DNA of 64,000 bases from Bacillota bacterium (GCA_013540605.1 JABVCK010000004.1:62001-126000), one strand, 5' to 3'. Numbered from the stretch's first letter, positions 1 to 8,980 are shown. The notes: generated by a model not told the origin, from the sequence alone. A program made the numbers and translations.

Positions 1-5
1 AAAAC

Positions 6-866
6 ATGAGAATTGACAAATACCTTATAGGCAGCCGTTCTAAAGATGAAAGGGAGCTACCGGTTGTCTCAATCAAATCCCTGGCCAGAAAGCTGGGAAA
101 AATCCTGATTAAGGAAAACAGGTCTGCCCGGCTTGAACTGCAGCTGATGCGGGCGGGTATCCTCCTGAAAAGTGAGGAGTTCATCCTTGTGATTTATTTC
201 TCTACCCTTATACCACCGGTTATCATATATCTTATCACAGGAAACATTTTTGCAGCTGCAATTACCTCGATAATAGGCTGCCTAACGCCAAAGCTGGCTC
301 TGAATGCTGCAATCAAAAGAAGGTTGGACAAGTTCAATCTACAGCTTCCGGATGCGATAAACATAATAATATATTCCCTAAAGTCCGGCTTGAGTTTGAT
401 GCAGGCAATGGAAAGCGTGGCAAATGAAATGGCAGACCCAATAAGGAGCGAATTTGAAAGGACTGTGAAGGAAATAACCGTTCTGAGCAGGCGAAAAGAG
501 GATGCCCTGGAAAATATGAACAAACGGGTTAACAGCGACGACCTTGACCTGGTAGTTACGGCGGTTATAATCCAGTCCCAGGTCGGCGGCAATCTTGCGG
601 AGATACTTGAAAATATAGTTGAAACGGTCAGGGACAGGATAAAAATAAAGGGAGAAATACGCGCCCTTACTGCCCAGGGCAGGATGTCCGGCATAATAGT
701 GGCTTCGGTTCCCGTATTTGTTGGCGCGGTTATTCTCTTTATCGACCCAACCTATTTTGAACCCTTTATTAAATATCCACTGGGCTGGCTTTTGATCGGG
801 TACTCAATCGTTTCAGAGGCCCTGGGCTTCATTTTTATAAAACAGATAATGAGCATCGATTTTTAG
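6..866 (+). CDS. tadB: TadB-like type II secretion F-domain membrane protein
   Basis: Inner-membrane platform protein of a Tad/Flp-type pilus or type II secretion-like machine. It has hydrophobic segments near residues 60-100, a T2SF-type cytoplasmic region near 110-220 (LPDAINIIIYSLKSGLSLMQ, then a helical stretch with QSQVGGNLAEILENI), and two hydrophobic segments near the C-terminus. Length (286 aa) fits TadB. It is followed 18 bp later by the paired tadC-like gene, the usual order. The ATG at 6 lies at the very edge of the window, so the true start could be further upstream; treat the 5' end as unproven. The ATPase and pilin genes would be expected to the left. Confidence 0.85.
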   Translation: MRIDKYLIGSRSKDERELPVVSIKSLARKLGKILIKENRSARLELQLMRAGILLKSEEFILVIYFSTLIPPVIIYLITGNIFAAAITSIIGCLTPKLALNAAIKRRLDKFNLQLPDAINIIIYSLKSGLSLMQAMESVANEMADPIRSEFERTVKEITVLSRRKEDALENMNKRVNSDDLDLVVTAVIIQSQVGGNLAEILENIVETVRDRIKIKGEIRALTAQGRMSGIIVASVPVFVGAVILFIDPTYFEPFIKYPLGWLLIGYSIVSEALGFIFIKQIMSIDF

Positions 867-884
867 TATCCGGAGGTTTTAGAT

Positions 885-1793
885 ATGCCATACATTTACC
901 TTTTAGTACCCCTCTCGTTGTTCTTCATCTTCTATATAACCGTACAATCGATAGGCAAGACGCGGAGCCGCAGCAGCAACCGCATTACAAAGTATATCAA
1001 GCATAAAGAAAAAACTGCCTATGACCTGGAGATGAACAGGTCATTGTCCGAAAGGGTAATACTGCCTGTATACAGGAAACTCTCCAATGCCATATCCAGG
1101 ATGGTGCCCCGCAACAGGCTGGATACTCTGACTTTAAAGCTTGACCGTGGGGGCCTCAAGATAAGCCCGCAGGAGTTTCTGACCGTCCATTTGCTTGTAA
1201 TGGCTGTCATTCCCTCCCTTACAGCATCAATCCTGTACTGGTCCGACTATAACACCGGTGATATTGTCATGATATTTATCCTTCTGGCGGCAGCAGGCTA
1301 CTTACTCCCAAAATACTGGCTAAGCTCGAAAGTCAGCAAGAGAAAGCGCCGGGTCCGAAGAGAGCTGCCCGGATTAATTGACCTTCTTACCGTAAGCATG
1401 GAAGCCGGTTTAAGCTTTGATATGGCTTTGGCAAAGATTATATCCAAATCCAGGGGATTTCTTATAGAAGAATTGGATCTGGCTTTAAACAAGATAAGAA
1501 GGGGTGTACCCCGGCGGGATGCTTTAAAGGAAATGGCTCAGAAAATGGACGTGGATGAGCTTACAAACTTTATTGGAACTATACTGCAAGCAGAAAAACT
1601 GGGTATAAGCATAAGCAATATCCTCAGGGTACAAGCCGGCCAGATGCGGGAAGTTAAAAAACAATGGGCGAAGGAGAAAGGCGGTAAGGCGGCGGTTAAA
1701 ATTATACTCCCGCTGGTAATATTTATTCTCCCGGTGATTTTTATTATCCTGCTGGGACCATCAATAATGAATTTAAATGAAGTATTCAAATAA
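885..1793 (+). CDS. tadC: TadC-like type II secretion F-domain membrane protein
   Basis: Second platform protein of the Tad system, paired with tadB. There is an N-terminal membrane segment (residues 3-20), a basic linker, two membrane segments near 95-145, a T2SF domain near 160-270 containing LPGLIDLLTVSMEAGLSFDM, and a C-terminal hydrophobic tail. 302 aa is normal for TadC. A GGAGG ribosome site sits just before the ATG at 885. Because TadB and TadC are usually co-translated and form a hetero-oligomer, this is the distal end of a pilus operon that begins outside the window. Confidence 0.85.
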   Translation: MPYIYLLVPLSLFFIFYITVQSIGKTRSRSSNRITKYIKHKEKTAYDLEMNRSLSERVILPVYRKLSNAISRMVPRNRLDTLTLKLDRGGLKISPQEFLTVHLLVMAVIPSLTASILYWSDYNTGDIVMIFILLAAAGYLLPKYWLSSKVSKRKRRVRRELPGLIDLLTVSMEAGLSFDMALAKIISKSRGFLIEELDLALNKIRRGVPRRDALKEMAQKMDVDELTNFIGTILQAEKLGISISNILRVQAGQMREVKKQWAKEKGGKAAVKIILPLVIFILPVIFIILLGPSIMNLNEVFK

Positions 1794-1815
1794 CCGGTTA
1801 AGGGGGTTGCAGACC

Positions 1816-2169
1816 ATGCTCTTTAATAAGACCACCGGGGTGATGCTCGCGAATAAAGTATTCCTGGCCCAGAATTTCTGGACCAGATTAAAAGGGCTTC
1901 AGTTCAGGAAGAGCGTCCCGGAAGACTACGCCTGCATAATATTAGACTGCAAAAGCATACACACCTGCTTCATGCGCTTTAACCTCGATGTCATTTTTGT
2001 TGACAGGGAATGGAGGGTGCTTCGAATACATAAGAGCCTCAAACCCTTCCGGTTCACCAAACCCTTGAAAAACGCCTATGCGGCAATAGAACTCAGGTCA
2101 GGGCACCTGCAGGTTGAAGCCGGTCAAACCCTAACCTTGATAGGTCACGGGTCAGATCTCATCAAATAG
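1816..2169 (+). CDS. DUF192 family protein
   Basis: Small protein (117 aa) of the DUF192 family, whose function is not firmly established. Family features visible are the N-terminal NKVFLAQNFWTRLKGLQFR block, the Cys/His stretch CIILDCKSIHTCFMRFNLDV and a C-terminal LRSGHLQVEAGQTL. An in-frame ATG exists at 1777 inside tadC, but the ATG at 1816 has a clear AAGGGGG site 9 bp upstream, so I use it. No signal peptide is present in this version. It probably belongs to the tad transcript. Its stop overlaps the 3' end of the convergent regulator gene by 8 bp. Confidence 0.8.
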   Translation: MLFNKTTGVMLANKVFLAQNFWTRLKGLQFRKSVPEDYACIILDCKSIHTCFMRFNLDVIFVDREWRVLRIHKSLKPFRFTKPLKNAYAAIELRSGHLQVEAGQTLTLIGHGSDLIK

Positions 2170-4030
2170 CATCAAGCAGGTCCAAAATTTCAAAGGCAAT
2201 CTGGATTTTCAGCCTGTCCGAATAATCATCCAGGTCTAACCCCAGGATTTCCTTAATGCGGTTCAACCGGTAATTCAGGGTGTTCCCGTGTATATGGAGT
2301 TTATCCCGTGTCAATGACCAGTTTCCGTTGCTCCGGATATAGTACTTGAGAGTGTTAAGGAATTCTTCCCGCGAACTGTTTTCATAATTTATAAGGCGGC
2401 CCAGAGTTTCATACGCAAATTCCTTTAACTCTGCAGGATTATTGCTGAACAGGAATTTTTTTATTTCCAGTTCGTCAAAGAATAATACCGGTCTCTTCTT
2501 TTGAAGTTTCCCCAGAATTCTCAATGCTTTCATCGCATCATCGTAGGATGATTTCAGTCTGAACAAATCAGAGAACTGCCTTCCCACACCCGTATATATT
2601 TCAAAATCGCTGTAGTATGCCGACATCTCAAAGACAACCGCTTCAACCATATGTGTTATGGCGTCTTTTATCGATTTGTTATTCCCATCCTCAGGCATTT
2701 CAAGTATAGAAATCATGCAACCGCCCTTGTTTATGGTAATTGAACCGGGAAAAAGTTTAAGCACGATCCTTGATATTATAAAGAATATGTTCTTCCTTCT
2801 GACGAAATTATGCCTGGTCAGGACCTCTCCCCTATCAATGTCGCTTCCCCTTTCGTACAGTTCCATTACCGCGATGCAGTAGTTTTTGGAAAAATCGTAC
2901 CCATAGTTTTCAGCGCACCTTTTAACGTAATCTCTATCCTGGTCTGCAAGAAGATTATCCAGAAAATCGCCCTTCAACCTCTGCTCAATCTCCTGAATCT
3001 CGTTCTGTTTGAGGAATTCAAGGGCAAGTATTGTCCTACCCCTTTCAACAGTGATTTTATCCATTTCCTTATAGGGCAGCCTTTCTCCGACAACCCCGAT
3101 CCAACCCAGTATATCCTCGCTTACCACTATCGGATTCATCACCATGGATAACCCGGTGTTCTCATCCCTGTATTCCCAGGGTGCAGTATCCATAATCCTG
3201 TCACTAAAAGAATCCCGGTTTATCAAATAGTCTCCGGCATGATCATCGTCACTGAAGCTGTGGGCTTTTATATTCAGAAAAGCATCATAAACTATTATCG
3301 ATTTTCCCATCAGTAAAGATATTTCCCCGGCAATATCCTGTAGCGTACATCCCTTAAGGACCATATTGGTCAGCCTGTTATGGATTATTGTGGAATGTCT
3401 GTACCGGCTGTGCTGTTCTTTAATTATCCTGTTGTACTGCTCCATCTTTTTCATCATTTTCATATCTTTCTCATAGTTGATCGCGTTCATAATGGCAATA
3501 GTAGCCTGGTTTGAAATTGCCTGCAGCAGCTCCAGATCCTCACCGGTGAACAGGTAATCCTTTTTAAAATTATCCACAACTATGACCCCTATACATTCAT
3601 CCCTGTATATTAAAGGACAGCATATCGAGCTCTTCAGCTTTGCCGGTATTCTGCCCAGCACCCTGTCGCTTAACTCCTGGCTCTCCCTGGTCAATGTCGA
3701 CTGCGCTTTTTGTATTTCCGCCGCAGTCTGGAAGAGCATCGGCGTTTTTCGGGCGAATGTAATGCCTGTCATTGATTCTCCGGGCCTAAGCCTTACATTC
3801 TCAATCTCCCGGTCAAATCCTGTATATGACCTGACTTCCAGCAAGTTGGTGGTGCTGTTGAGCAGGAACAAAATTGCGGCATCTCCTGCATCCAGGAGCC
3901 GCAAGGTTTCTTCTATCAGAGTTTTAAGAATGAAATCCGTTTCCAGGGTGGAATTAAGCATCTTTGTTGTGCTCAGAAGCGCTTCCAGTCGTTTTGCCTT
4001 TCTTTCCATTGCCTCAATATCAGCTGGCAT
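2162..4030 (-). CDS. GAF-domain PucR/CdaR-type transcriptional regulator
   Basis: 622-aa regulator. Residues about 15-190 form a GAF sensor domain (ending GVIVVDNFKKDYLFTGEDLE...AIMNAINYEK). The middle resembles the PucR/CdaR regulatory region, and the last ~60 residues are the PucR C-terminal helix-turn-helix (GNWSLTRDKLHIHGNTLNYR), a family that often regulates purine, amino acid or sugar-acid use. Start ATG at 4030 is preceded by GGGGG. It is divergent from the transporter/M20 hydrolase operon starting at 4291, so that operon is its most likely target (inference). It converges on the DUF192 gene with an 8-bp overlap. Confidence 0.85.
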   Translation of the reverse strand: MPADIEAMERKAKRLEALLSTTKMLNSTLETDFILKTLIEETLRLLDAGDAAILFLLNSTTNLLEVRSYTGFDREIENVRLRPGESMTGITFARKTPMLFQTAAEIQKAQSTLTRESQELSDRVLGRIPAKLKSSICCPLIYRDECIGVIVVDNFKKDYLFTGEDLELLQAISNQATIAIMNAINYEKDMKMMKKMEQYNRIIKEQHSRYRHSTIIHNRLTNMVLKGCTLQDIAGEISLLMGKSIIVYDAFLNIKAHSFSDDDHAGDYLINRDSFSDRIMDTAPWEYRDENTGLSMVMNPIVVSEDILGWIGVVGERLPYKEMDKITVERGRTILALEFLKQNEIQEIEQRLKGDFLDNLLADQDRDYVKRCAENYGYDFSKNYCIAVMELYERGSDIDRGEVLTRHNFVRRKNIFFIISRIVLKLFPGSITINKGGCMISILEMPEDGNNKSIKDAITHMVEAVVFEMSAYYSDFEIYTGVGRQFSDLFRLKSSYDDAMKALRILGKLQKKRPVLFFDELEIKKFLFSNNPAELKEFAYETLGRLINYENSSREEFLNTLKYYIRSNGNWSLTRDKLHIHGNTLNYRLNRIKEILGLDLDDYSDRLKIQIAFEILDLLDAI

Positions 4031-4290
4031 TCCGTCTTACCCCCATCCATGGTATTTATTCCTTTAATATATTTTTAATACTATATCATCAAGAATACAA
4101 AAATTTCAAGCCTTTTTTGTTGTGTACACCATAGAATATGCCTGTTAGTTCTGATAATATAGTGAAAATATTTTAAAACGGGATGCACTAATTATAAATA
4201 AACATGCATATTTATTAGTTAATTACAGCGGCCGCATCCAGTTCAAGGCCCTAGGGGGGTCAATAAAAGGAGCATTAAAGGAGGTAAACC
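4031..4290. other. Divergent intergenic region (regulator / transporter operon)
   Basis: 260 bp of AT-rich DNA between two divergent start codons, so both promoters should lie here. I did not find a convincing consensus -35/-10 pair in either direction and no -24/-12 sigma-54 motif. Near the right end is a GC-rich patch with CCTAGGGGGGT (ends at 4260), followed by a strong AAAGGAGG ribosome site for the transporter. The G-rich patch has an inverted partner at 5493-5510. Confidence 0.5.
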
Positions 4291-5510
4291 ATGAGTGTAA
4301 TAGTTGCTTTTGTTGTAGTCGCAGGTATCATGGCAATAGGTGATGTAGTGTCAGCCAAAACCAAAGCATTCATTCCGTCAGTTTTTGTGGCGGCCACCCT
4401 GTTCATGATTGGCTTCTGGACATTTATACCGGCCAATGTCATCGACATACCCGGTTTGGGAATGCCCCTTGCCCTCATGTCCATGTACCTGCTGTTGGTC
4501 CACATGGGAACACTGATGAGCGTGAGGGAGCTGGCCTCCCAGTGGAAAACCATAGTCATTGCCCTGAGCGGTATCGCGGGCATGTGCGCGCTTCTCCTGA
4601 CGGTTGGCCGCCTGATAGTGGGTAAAGAGGCAATCATTGCCGCTACCCCTCCGCTAACCGGTGGAATTGTGGCAGCCATTATGATGTCCGATGCCGCAAC
4701 CGCAAAGGGGCTTACAAGCATGGCGGTTCTTGCAATAGTAATGTACGTTATGCAGGGCTTTGCCGGGTATCCGCTGACAGCCCTCGCCCTCAAGAAGGAA
4801 GGCAACAGGCTTCTCGACATCTACAGAAACAATAAGGAAGGTTTGGATGAATCGAGTTCCCAGCAGACTGCTGCCGCTTCCGAATCAGGAAAGAGCAAGT
4901 TTCAGTTTATACCGCCGCTGCCGGATAAATACCAGACCGTGTTCGTGCTGATTACCAAGCTGGCCCTTGTCGCCTGGGCTTCAGTGGCCTTCGCGGGTCT
5001 TATAAACGAATTTGTTTCAAAGTATGTAATATGCCTGATCTTCGGTGTAATCGCAGCGGAGATAGGTTTCCTGGAAAGGAAGCCCCTTGTTAAATCCGGC
5101 TCCTTCGGCTGGCTGATGCTCTCGCTGATGGCCTATATATTTGCGCAGCTTGCCAAGGCCACCCCCGGGATGCTTGCGGAAATCGCCGGACCCCTGGTTA
5201 TAATAATAGTACTTGGAGTTGCCGGTATGGCCGTTGTCTGCATGCTGGTCGGTAAGGCGCTGGGCTATTCGAAGGAGATGGCCTTTGCCCTGTCATTGAC
5301 GGCATTGTACGGCTTCCCTCCAAACTATATACTTACCGAGGAAGCGGCAAACGCACTGGCAGAAACTCCGGAGGAAAAGGAATTTCTGATGGACCAAATG
5401 CTGCCTAAAATGCTGGTAGGCGGTTTCACAACGGTTACCGTTGTATCGGTCATACTCGCCGGCATATTTGTAAAAATGTTGTAGATGCAAGTACCCCCCT
5501 AGACCTTTGA
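4243..5510. repeat. Inverted G-run motifs flanking the transporter gene
   Basis: Positions 4243-4260 and the reverse complement of 5493-5510 match at 15 of 18 bases and share CTAGGGGGGT exactly. One copy lies just before the ribosome site of the transporter gene and the other just after its stop. The transcribed pair could base-pair around the whole gene, or the copies could be protein sites; the function is unknown. Confidence 0.45.
4291..5484 (+). CDS. Polytopic membrane transporter, possibly of the GltS-like carboxylate/amino acid type
   Basis: 397-aa integral membrane protein with about ten hydrophobic segments and a short hydrophilic loop near residues 175-205 (KKEGNRLLDIYRNNKEGLDE). 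Repeated halves with Gly/Pro-rich stretches (PPLTGGIVAAIMMSDAATAKG and ALSLTALYGFPPNYIL) resemble ion-coupled carboxylate symporters such as the sodium/glutamate type, but I cannot assign the family with certainty. Strong ribosome site AAAGGAGG. It is followed 58 bp later by two M20 hydrolases in the same direction, suggesting uptake of an N-carbamoyl or N-acyl amino acid, or of a ureide, for hydrolysis (inference). Confidence 0.7.
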   Translation: MSVIVAFVVVAGIMAIGDVVSAKTKAFIPSVFVAATLFMIGFWTFIPANVIDIPGLGMPLALMSMYLLLVHMGTLMSVRELASQWKTIVIALSGIAGMCALLLTVGRLIVGKEAIIAATPPLTGGIVAAIMMSDAATAKGLTSMAVLAIVMYVMQGFAGYPLTALALKKEGNRLLDIYRNNKEGLDESSSQQTAAASESGKSKFQFIPPLPDKYQTVFVLITKLALVAWASVAFAGLINEFVSKYVICLIFGVIAAEIGFLERKPLVKSGSFGWLMLSLMAYIFAQLAKATPGMLAEIAGPLVIIIVLGVAGMAVVCMLVGKALGYSKEMAFALSLTALYGFPPNYILTEEAANALAETPEEKEFLMDQMLPKMLVGGFTTVTVVSVILAGIFVKML

Positions 5511-5542
5511 CTATAGTGTAAGATTATTACTGGAGGGATTTT

Positions 5543-6787
5543 ATGAAAACCCGGTTAGACAGGATTAAGAAGGATATCGAAAAACTGGCTGAATATAATG
5601 CAACACCCGGTCAGGGCCTTACCCGGTTCTCCTTCTCGGAGGAAGACAGGAGGGCACGGGAATATATAAAGGAGCAGATGATCCTGGCAGGGCTTGAAGT
5701 ATACGAGGACGCCGCAGGAACCGTAGTTGGCCGGAGAAACGGCAGGGATAACAACCTCCCTTCCGTCATGGTGGGTTCCCACTTCGACTCGGTAAGAAAC
5801 GGGGGAAACTTTGACGGTCCGGCAGGGGTGGTCACTGCGCTGGAGATTGCCAGGCTGCTCCATGAGAATAATATTGAGACGGAACACCCCATAGAGTTCG
5901 TCGCTTTGGTTGAAGAGGAAGGCGGCAGGTTCGGCGCCGGGCTGTTCGGCAGCAGGGCTATGGTTGGAAGGGTTTCCGAGCAGGAGCTTAATTCAAACAG
6001 GGATGAAAACGGCATTACCACCGGTGAGGCAATGCTGAAATTCGGCCTGGATCCCTGCACTATCCAAAAGGCTAAGAGGCCCCCCGGATCTTTAAAAGCA
6101 TTTTTCGAGCTTCACATAGAACAGGGACCCGTACTGGAAGCCGAGCGGAAGGATATAGGAATCGTAAACACAATAGTCGGCATCAGGCACTATGAGGTAG
6201 AAATAACCGGCAGACCGGACCATGCAGGAACAACTCCCATGAACATGAGGGCCGATGCGCTGGTTCTGAGCTCTAAGGTGGTCATGGCAGTAAACAAGCT
6301 GGCAAAGGAAGCCGGCGAAGGAACGGTTGCCACCGTCGGCAGCCTCAGGGTAAGCCCGGGAGCGACGAATATTGTGCCCGGCAAGGTAGTATTTACAATA
6401 GATATCAGATCAAGAAACGAAGAAAACATTGAAACTATCATAGATGGAGTAAAAACTCTCCTGACAGAAGGATGCAAAGAAGAAGGGCTTTCCCATAGTG
6501 TAAACTGCAAAATTGCAGTGAGCCCGGTCCATGTGCCCGGCTATATAATAGATATCTTGAAGAAGAAATGCAGAGAACTCGGCCTTTCCTATAAGGAGAT
6601 GATAAGCGGTGCCGGTCATGATGCGATGGTTATGGCCGAAATCACCGATGCATGCCTCGTATTTGTTCCGAGCAGGGGCGGCCGAAGCCACTGCCCCGAG
6701 GAATGGACCGACTATGAACAGCTTCAGAAAGGCGTACAATTGATATTCAAAACCATATTGGATGTTGCGGGGGTGGCTAAACAATGA
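5543..6787 (+). CDS. M20 family N-carbamoyl-amino acid hydrolase / allantoate amidohydrolase-like
   Basis: Zn-dependent amidohydrolase of the hydantoinase/carbamoylase type, 414 aa, the usual length. Metal-site motifs are visible: GSHFDSVRNGGNFDGPAG, EEEGGRFGAGLFGS, and HIEQGPVLE, followed by the dimerisation domain with GRPDHAGTTPM. A late SGAGHDAMVMA block supplies another ligand. Enzymes of this group remove a carbamoyl group from N-carbamoyl amino acids, or act on allantoate or ureidoglycolate; the exact substrate cannot be read from sequence. The stop overlaps the next gene start by 4 bp (ATGA), showing translational coupling with the second M20 enzyme. Confidence 0.87.
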   Translation: MKTRLDRIKKDIEKLAEYNATPGQGLTRFSFSEEDRRAREYIKEQMILAGLEVYEDAAGTVVGRRNGRDNNLPSVMVGSHFDSVRNGGNFDGPAGVVTALEIARLLHENNIETEHPIEFVALVEEEGGRFGAGLFGSRAMVGRVSEQELNSNRDENGITTGEAMLKFGLDPCTIQKAKRPPGSLKAFFELHIEQGPVLEAERKDIGIVNTIVGIRHYEVEITGRPDHAGTTPMNMRADALVLSSKVVMAVNKLAKEAGEGTVATVGSLRVSPGATNIVPGKVVFTIDIRSRNEENIETIIDGVKTLLTEGCKEEGLSHSVNCKIAVSPVHVPGYIIDILKKKCRELGLSYKEMISGAGHDAMVMAEITDACLVFVPSRGGRSHCPEEWTDYEQLQKGVQLIFKTILDVAGVAKQ

Positions 6788-7947
6788 ACATTAGAGAAAT
6801 TGCAGAGAGTATCAAAGGCCAGGTGATAGACTGGAGAAGAGAGTTCCATGAGAATCCTGAGCTCACCTGGGAAGAGGTAAGGACAGGAAATAGGGTTGCG
6901 GAAGAACTGGAGAAGATGGGTATTGAGGTCAAAAGAATGGCCAAGACCGGAGTCCTGGGCATACTAAAAGGCGGAAAGCCCGGTAAAACCGTTGCCTTGA
7001 GGGCTGACATGGATGCCCTTCCGGTAACCGAAGCAAATGATGTGCCCTATAAATCCAAAAACGCCGGTATCATGCACGCCTGCGGCCATGACGGCCATGT
7101 TGCCATGCTTCTGGGCGCGGCAAAGATACTCAGCGGCATGAAGGACGACATCAAAGGGACGGTCAGGTTTATCTTCCAGCCCGCCGAAGAAATTGCGCAG
7201 GGAGCTATTAAGATGATTGAGGAAGGCGCAATGGACGGAGTGGGCGCTGTTTTGGGTATCCACCTCTGGTCCGGGCTTCCCAGCGGTAAAATATCCCTGG
7301 AACCGGGTCCCAGGATGGCTTCGACAGATATACTAAAGATTACCGTCAAGGGCAAGGGAGGGCACGGCTCAATGCCGCATCAGGGCATAGATGCTGCTGT
7401 CGCTGCCTCTGCTATTATAATGAACCTCCAGTCCATAGTGAGTAGAGAAGTAAGCCCCCTTGACCCTGCAGTGGTCACCATCGGGAAATTAAACGGAGGC
7501 TTCAGATGGAACGTATTATGCAGTGAGGTTACTCTGGAAGGTACAACCAGATGCTTCAACCCTGATTTAGTAAAAAGCTTTCCAACCATAATTGAAAGGA
7601 TAGCCAAGAATACCGCAGCTTCATACAGGGCCCAGGCTGAGGTCGAATACACGGTCGGTACTCCTCCGGTGATAAACGACCCTGCAATTTCAAAAATATG
7701 CTGCGGTGCAGTTGAAAAGCTCTATGGCAAAGATGCGGCCGTGGAGATGGAAAAGGTCATGGGAGGAGAGGACTTTGCCTTCCTCTGCGAAGCTGCCCCC
7801 GGAGTTATGGCCTTTGTCGGAACGGGCAACAGCGAGAAGGGCACCGATGTTGCCCACCACCATGAAAGGTTCAACATCGATGAAGATAGCCTTCCGGTCG
7901 GCACATCGCTGTATGCACAGTTTGCCGTTGATTTTCTATCACAATAG
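6784..7947 (+). CDS. M20 family amidohydrolase (N-acyl-amino acid / hippurate hydrolase type)
   Basis: 387-aa metal-dependent amidohydrolase of the M20D type. Signature MHACGHDGHVAMLLGAA (residues ~97-113), QPAEEIAQGA metal/catalytic Glu pair, and C-terminal MGGEDFAFL. These enzymes release amino acids from N-acyl conjugates. It overlaps the upstream carbamoylase gene by 4 bp, and with the transporter and PucR-type regulator forms a uptake-and-deacylation unit (inference). The gene ends directly at the edge of a long repeat element; no clear terminator was seen between them. Confidence 0.87.
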   Translation: MNIREIAESIKGQVIDWRREFHENPELTWEEVRTGNRVAEELEKMGIEVKRMAKTGVLGILKGGKPGKTVALRADMDALPVTEANDVPYKSKNAGIMHACGHDGHVAMLLGAAKILSGMKDDIKGTVRFIFQPAEEIAQGAIKMIEEGAMDGVGAVLGIHLWSGLPSGKISLEPGPRMASTDILKITVKGKGGHGSMPHQGIDAAVAASAIIMNLQSIVSREVSPLDPAVVTIGKLNGGFRWNVLCSEVTLEGTTRCFNPDLVKSFPTIIERIAKNTAASYRAQAEVEYTVGTPPVINDPAISKICCGAVEKLYGKDAAVEMEKVMGGEDFAFLCEAAPGVMAFVGTGNSEKGTDVAHHHERFNIDEDSLPVGTSLYAQFAVDFLSQ

Positions 7948-7964
7948 ACTAGGTGCTAGGTACT

Positions 7965-8213
7965 AGTTCGTAGTTGGTAGTTCGTAGTTCGTAGAATATA
8001 GATCGCAGGTACTAGTTCACAGATCACAGATCACAGTTCACAGATCACAGCTCACAGTTACCAGGGTAAGGCTTAAAGGTTTTCCCGTAGGCACTTCCCT
8101 GACATCTGTCATCTGTTATCTGACAACTGGTAACTGAATCTCTGACGTCTGTCATCTGACAACTGATAACTGGCAACTATACTCTGGCCACTGACCACTG
8201 GCCACTGCCAAAA
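7965..8213. repeat. Long intergenic repeat element, copy A
   Basis: About 250 bp built from degenerate short words. The left part repeats GATCACA/TTCACAG-like words, and the right part repeats complementary TGTCATCTG/AACTG-like words. A conserved centre (8062-8101) starts CAGGGTAAGGCTTA and ends GCACTTCCCTG, which are imperfectly inverted. The whole unit could fold as one long hairpin. A second copy at 63575-63805 shares several exact blocks, including TGTCATCTGTTATCTG and AACTGAATCTCTG. Not protein-coding. Confidence 0.75.
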
Positions 8214-8316
8214 GAAGTAACCGGGCAAAACTATGCAGAATAGTATGGAATCGGGGTAGTAGGAAATAGGAAATATCGCGTTTAATATCCGGTTTAATGG
8301 ATATATTATAATGTAA

Positions 8317-8414
8317 GGGGACACACCGCTGCTTTAGCGGAAAGGGGACACACCGCTGCTTTAGCGGAAAGGGGACACACCGCTGCTTTAGCGGAAAGGG
8401 GACACACCGCTGCT
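8317..8414. repeat. 27-bp tandem repeat, three copies plus a partial copy
   Basis: Unit GGGGACACACCGCTGCTTTA followed by GCGGAAA, with perfect copies at 8317-8343, 8344-8370 and 8371-8397, and a partial copy from 8398. Each unit contains an inverted CCGC...GCGG hairpin. It belongs to the GGGGAC hairpin family seen at several other places in the window. Confidence 0.9.
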
Positions 8415-8420
8415 CACGGG

Positions 8421-8500
8421 TATTCCTTGCCGCGGAATGTCCCCGATGTATTCCTTGCCGCGGAATGTCCCCGATGTATTCCTTGCCGCGGAATGTCCCC
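8421..8500. repeat. 28-bp tandem repeat, nearly three copies, upstream of hsp20
   Basis: Unit TATTCCTTGCCGCGGAATGT followed by CCCCGATG, at 8421-8448, 8449-8476 and 8477-8500 (the last lacks four bases). The unit holds the palindrome CCGCGG and ends in GTCCCC, the complement of the GGGGAC start of the adjacent 27-bp array, so the two arrays face each other in inverted orientation. Confidence 0.9.
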
Positions 8501-8512
8501 TTTTGATATAAT
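8483..8512 (+). promoter_or_regulatory. Candidate promoter of hsp20
   Basis: TTGCCG (8483-8488), 18 bp, TATAAT (8507-8512), 25 bp before the hsp20 start codon. The -35 hexamer lies inside the last 28-bp repeat unit. No CIRCE-type inverted repeat was seen. Confidence 0.55.
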
Positions 8513-8537
8513 AGAAAAATCTAAGGAGGGAAATTGC

Positions 8538-8975
8538 ATGTTCGACCTTATACCTTTCAGAAGAGGAAGCCACCGTGGAAGCATAATACCCGAAGACTTC
8601 TTTGACGGGTTCTTCGGCACGGATTTCCTGGCCCCGATGAATCAATTTGGCAGAGGCATGAAAGTGGATATTCAGGAAACCGATTCTCAATACGTTATCG
8701 AAGCGGATTTGCCCGGTTTTAATAAGGAGGACATAAACATCGATCTCAGCGATAACAGGGTCACAATCTCCGCACAGCATAATGAAGACACCGAGGAAAA
8801 GGGAGATAACTACATCAGAAGGGAAAGGAAATCGGGTGCGGTGATGCGAAGCTTTTTAGTGGATAACGTAAAACACGACCAGGCCTCGGCAAAATATGAA
8901 AACGGGGTATTGAAACTGGTGCTTCCCAAGGCAGACACGGATAATCCCAGAAAAAGAAGAATAGACATCGAATAG
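8538..8975 (+). CDS. Hsp20/alpha-crystallin family small heat shock protein
   Basis: 145-aa ATP-independent holdase chaperone. The alpha-crystallin domain runs from about residue 38 (MKVDIQETDSQYVIEADLPG) to 130, ending in the typical A-x-x-x-NGVLKLVLPK block, with a C-terminal Arg/Lys-rich tail. The ATG at 8538 is chosen because AAGGAGGG lies 8 bp upstream; the longer open frame begins inside the tandem repeats. Transcription probably starts from the TATAAT box at 8507, and a strong terminator follows. Confidence 0.93.
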   Translation: MFDLIPFRRGSHRGSIIPEDFFDGFFGTDFLAPMNQFGRGMKVDIQETDSQYVIEADLPGFNKEDINIDLSDNRVTISAQHNEDTEEKGDNYIRRERKSGAVMRSFLVDNVKHDQASAKYENGVLKLVLPKADTDNPRKRRIDIE

Positions 8976-8980
8976 TATGA

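Noticed and set aside
7965-8213. Possible coding or CRISPR content in the degenerate word repeats
   Set aside because: Words vary without fixed period and frames are interrupted; the shared block order with 63575-63805 supports a noncoding element.
8317-8500. CRISPR-like regular repeats
   Set aside because: Units are directly adjacent with no spacers, and there are no cas genes; they are tandem hairpin arrays.
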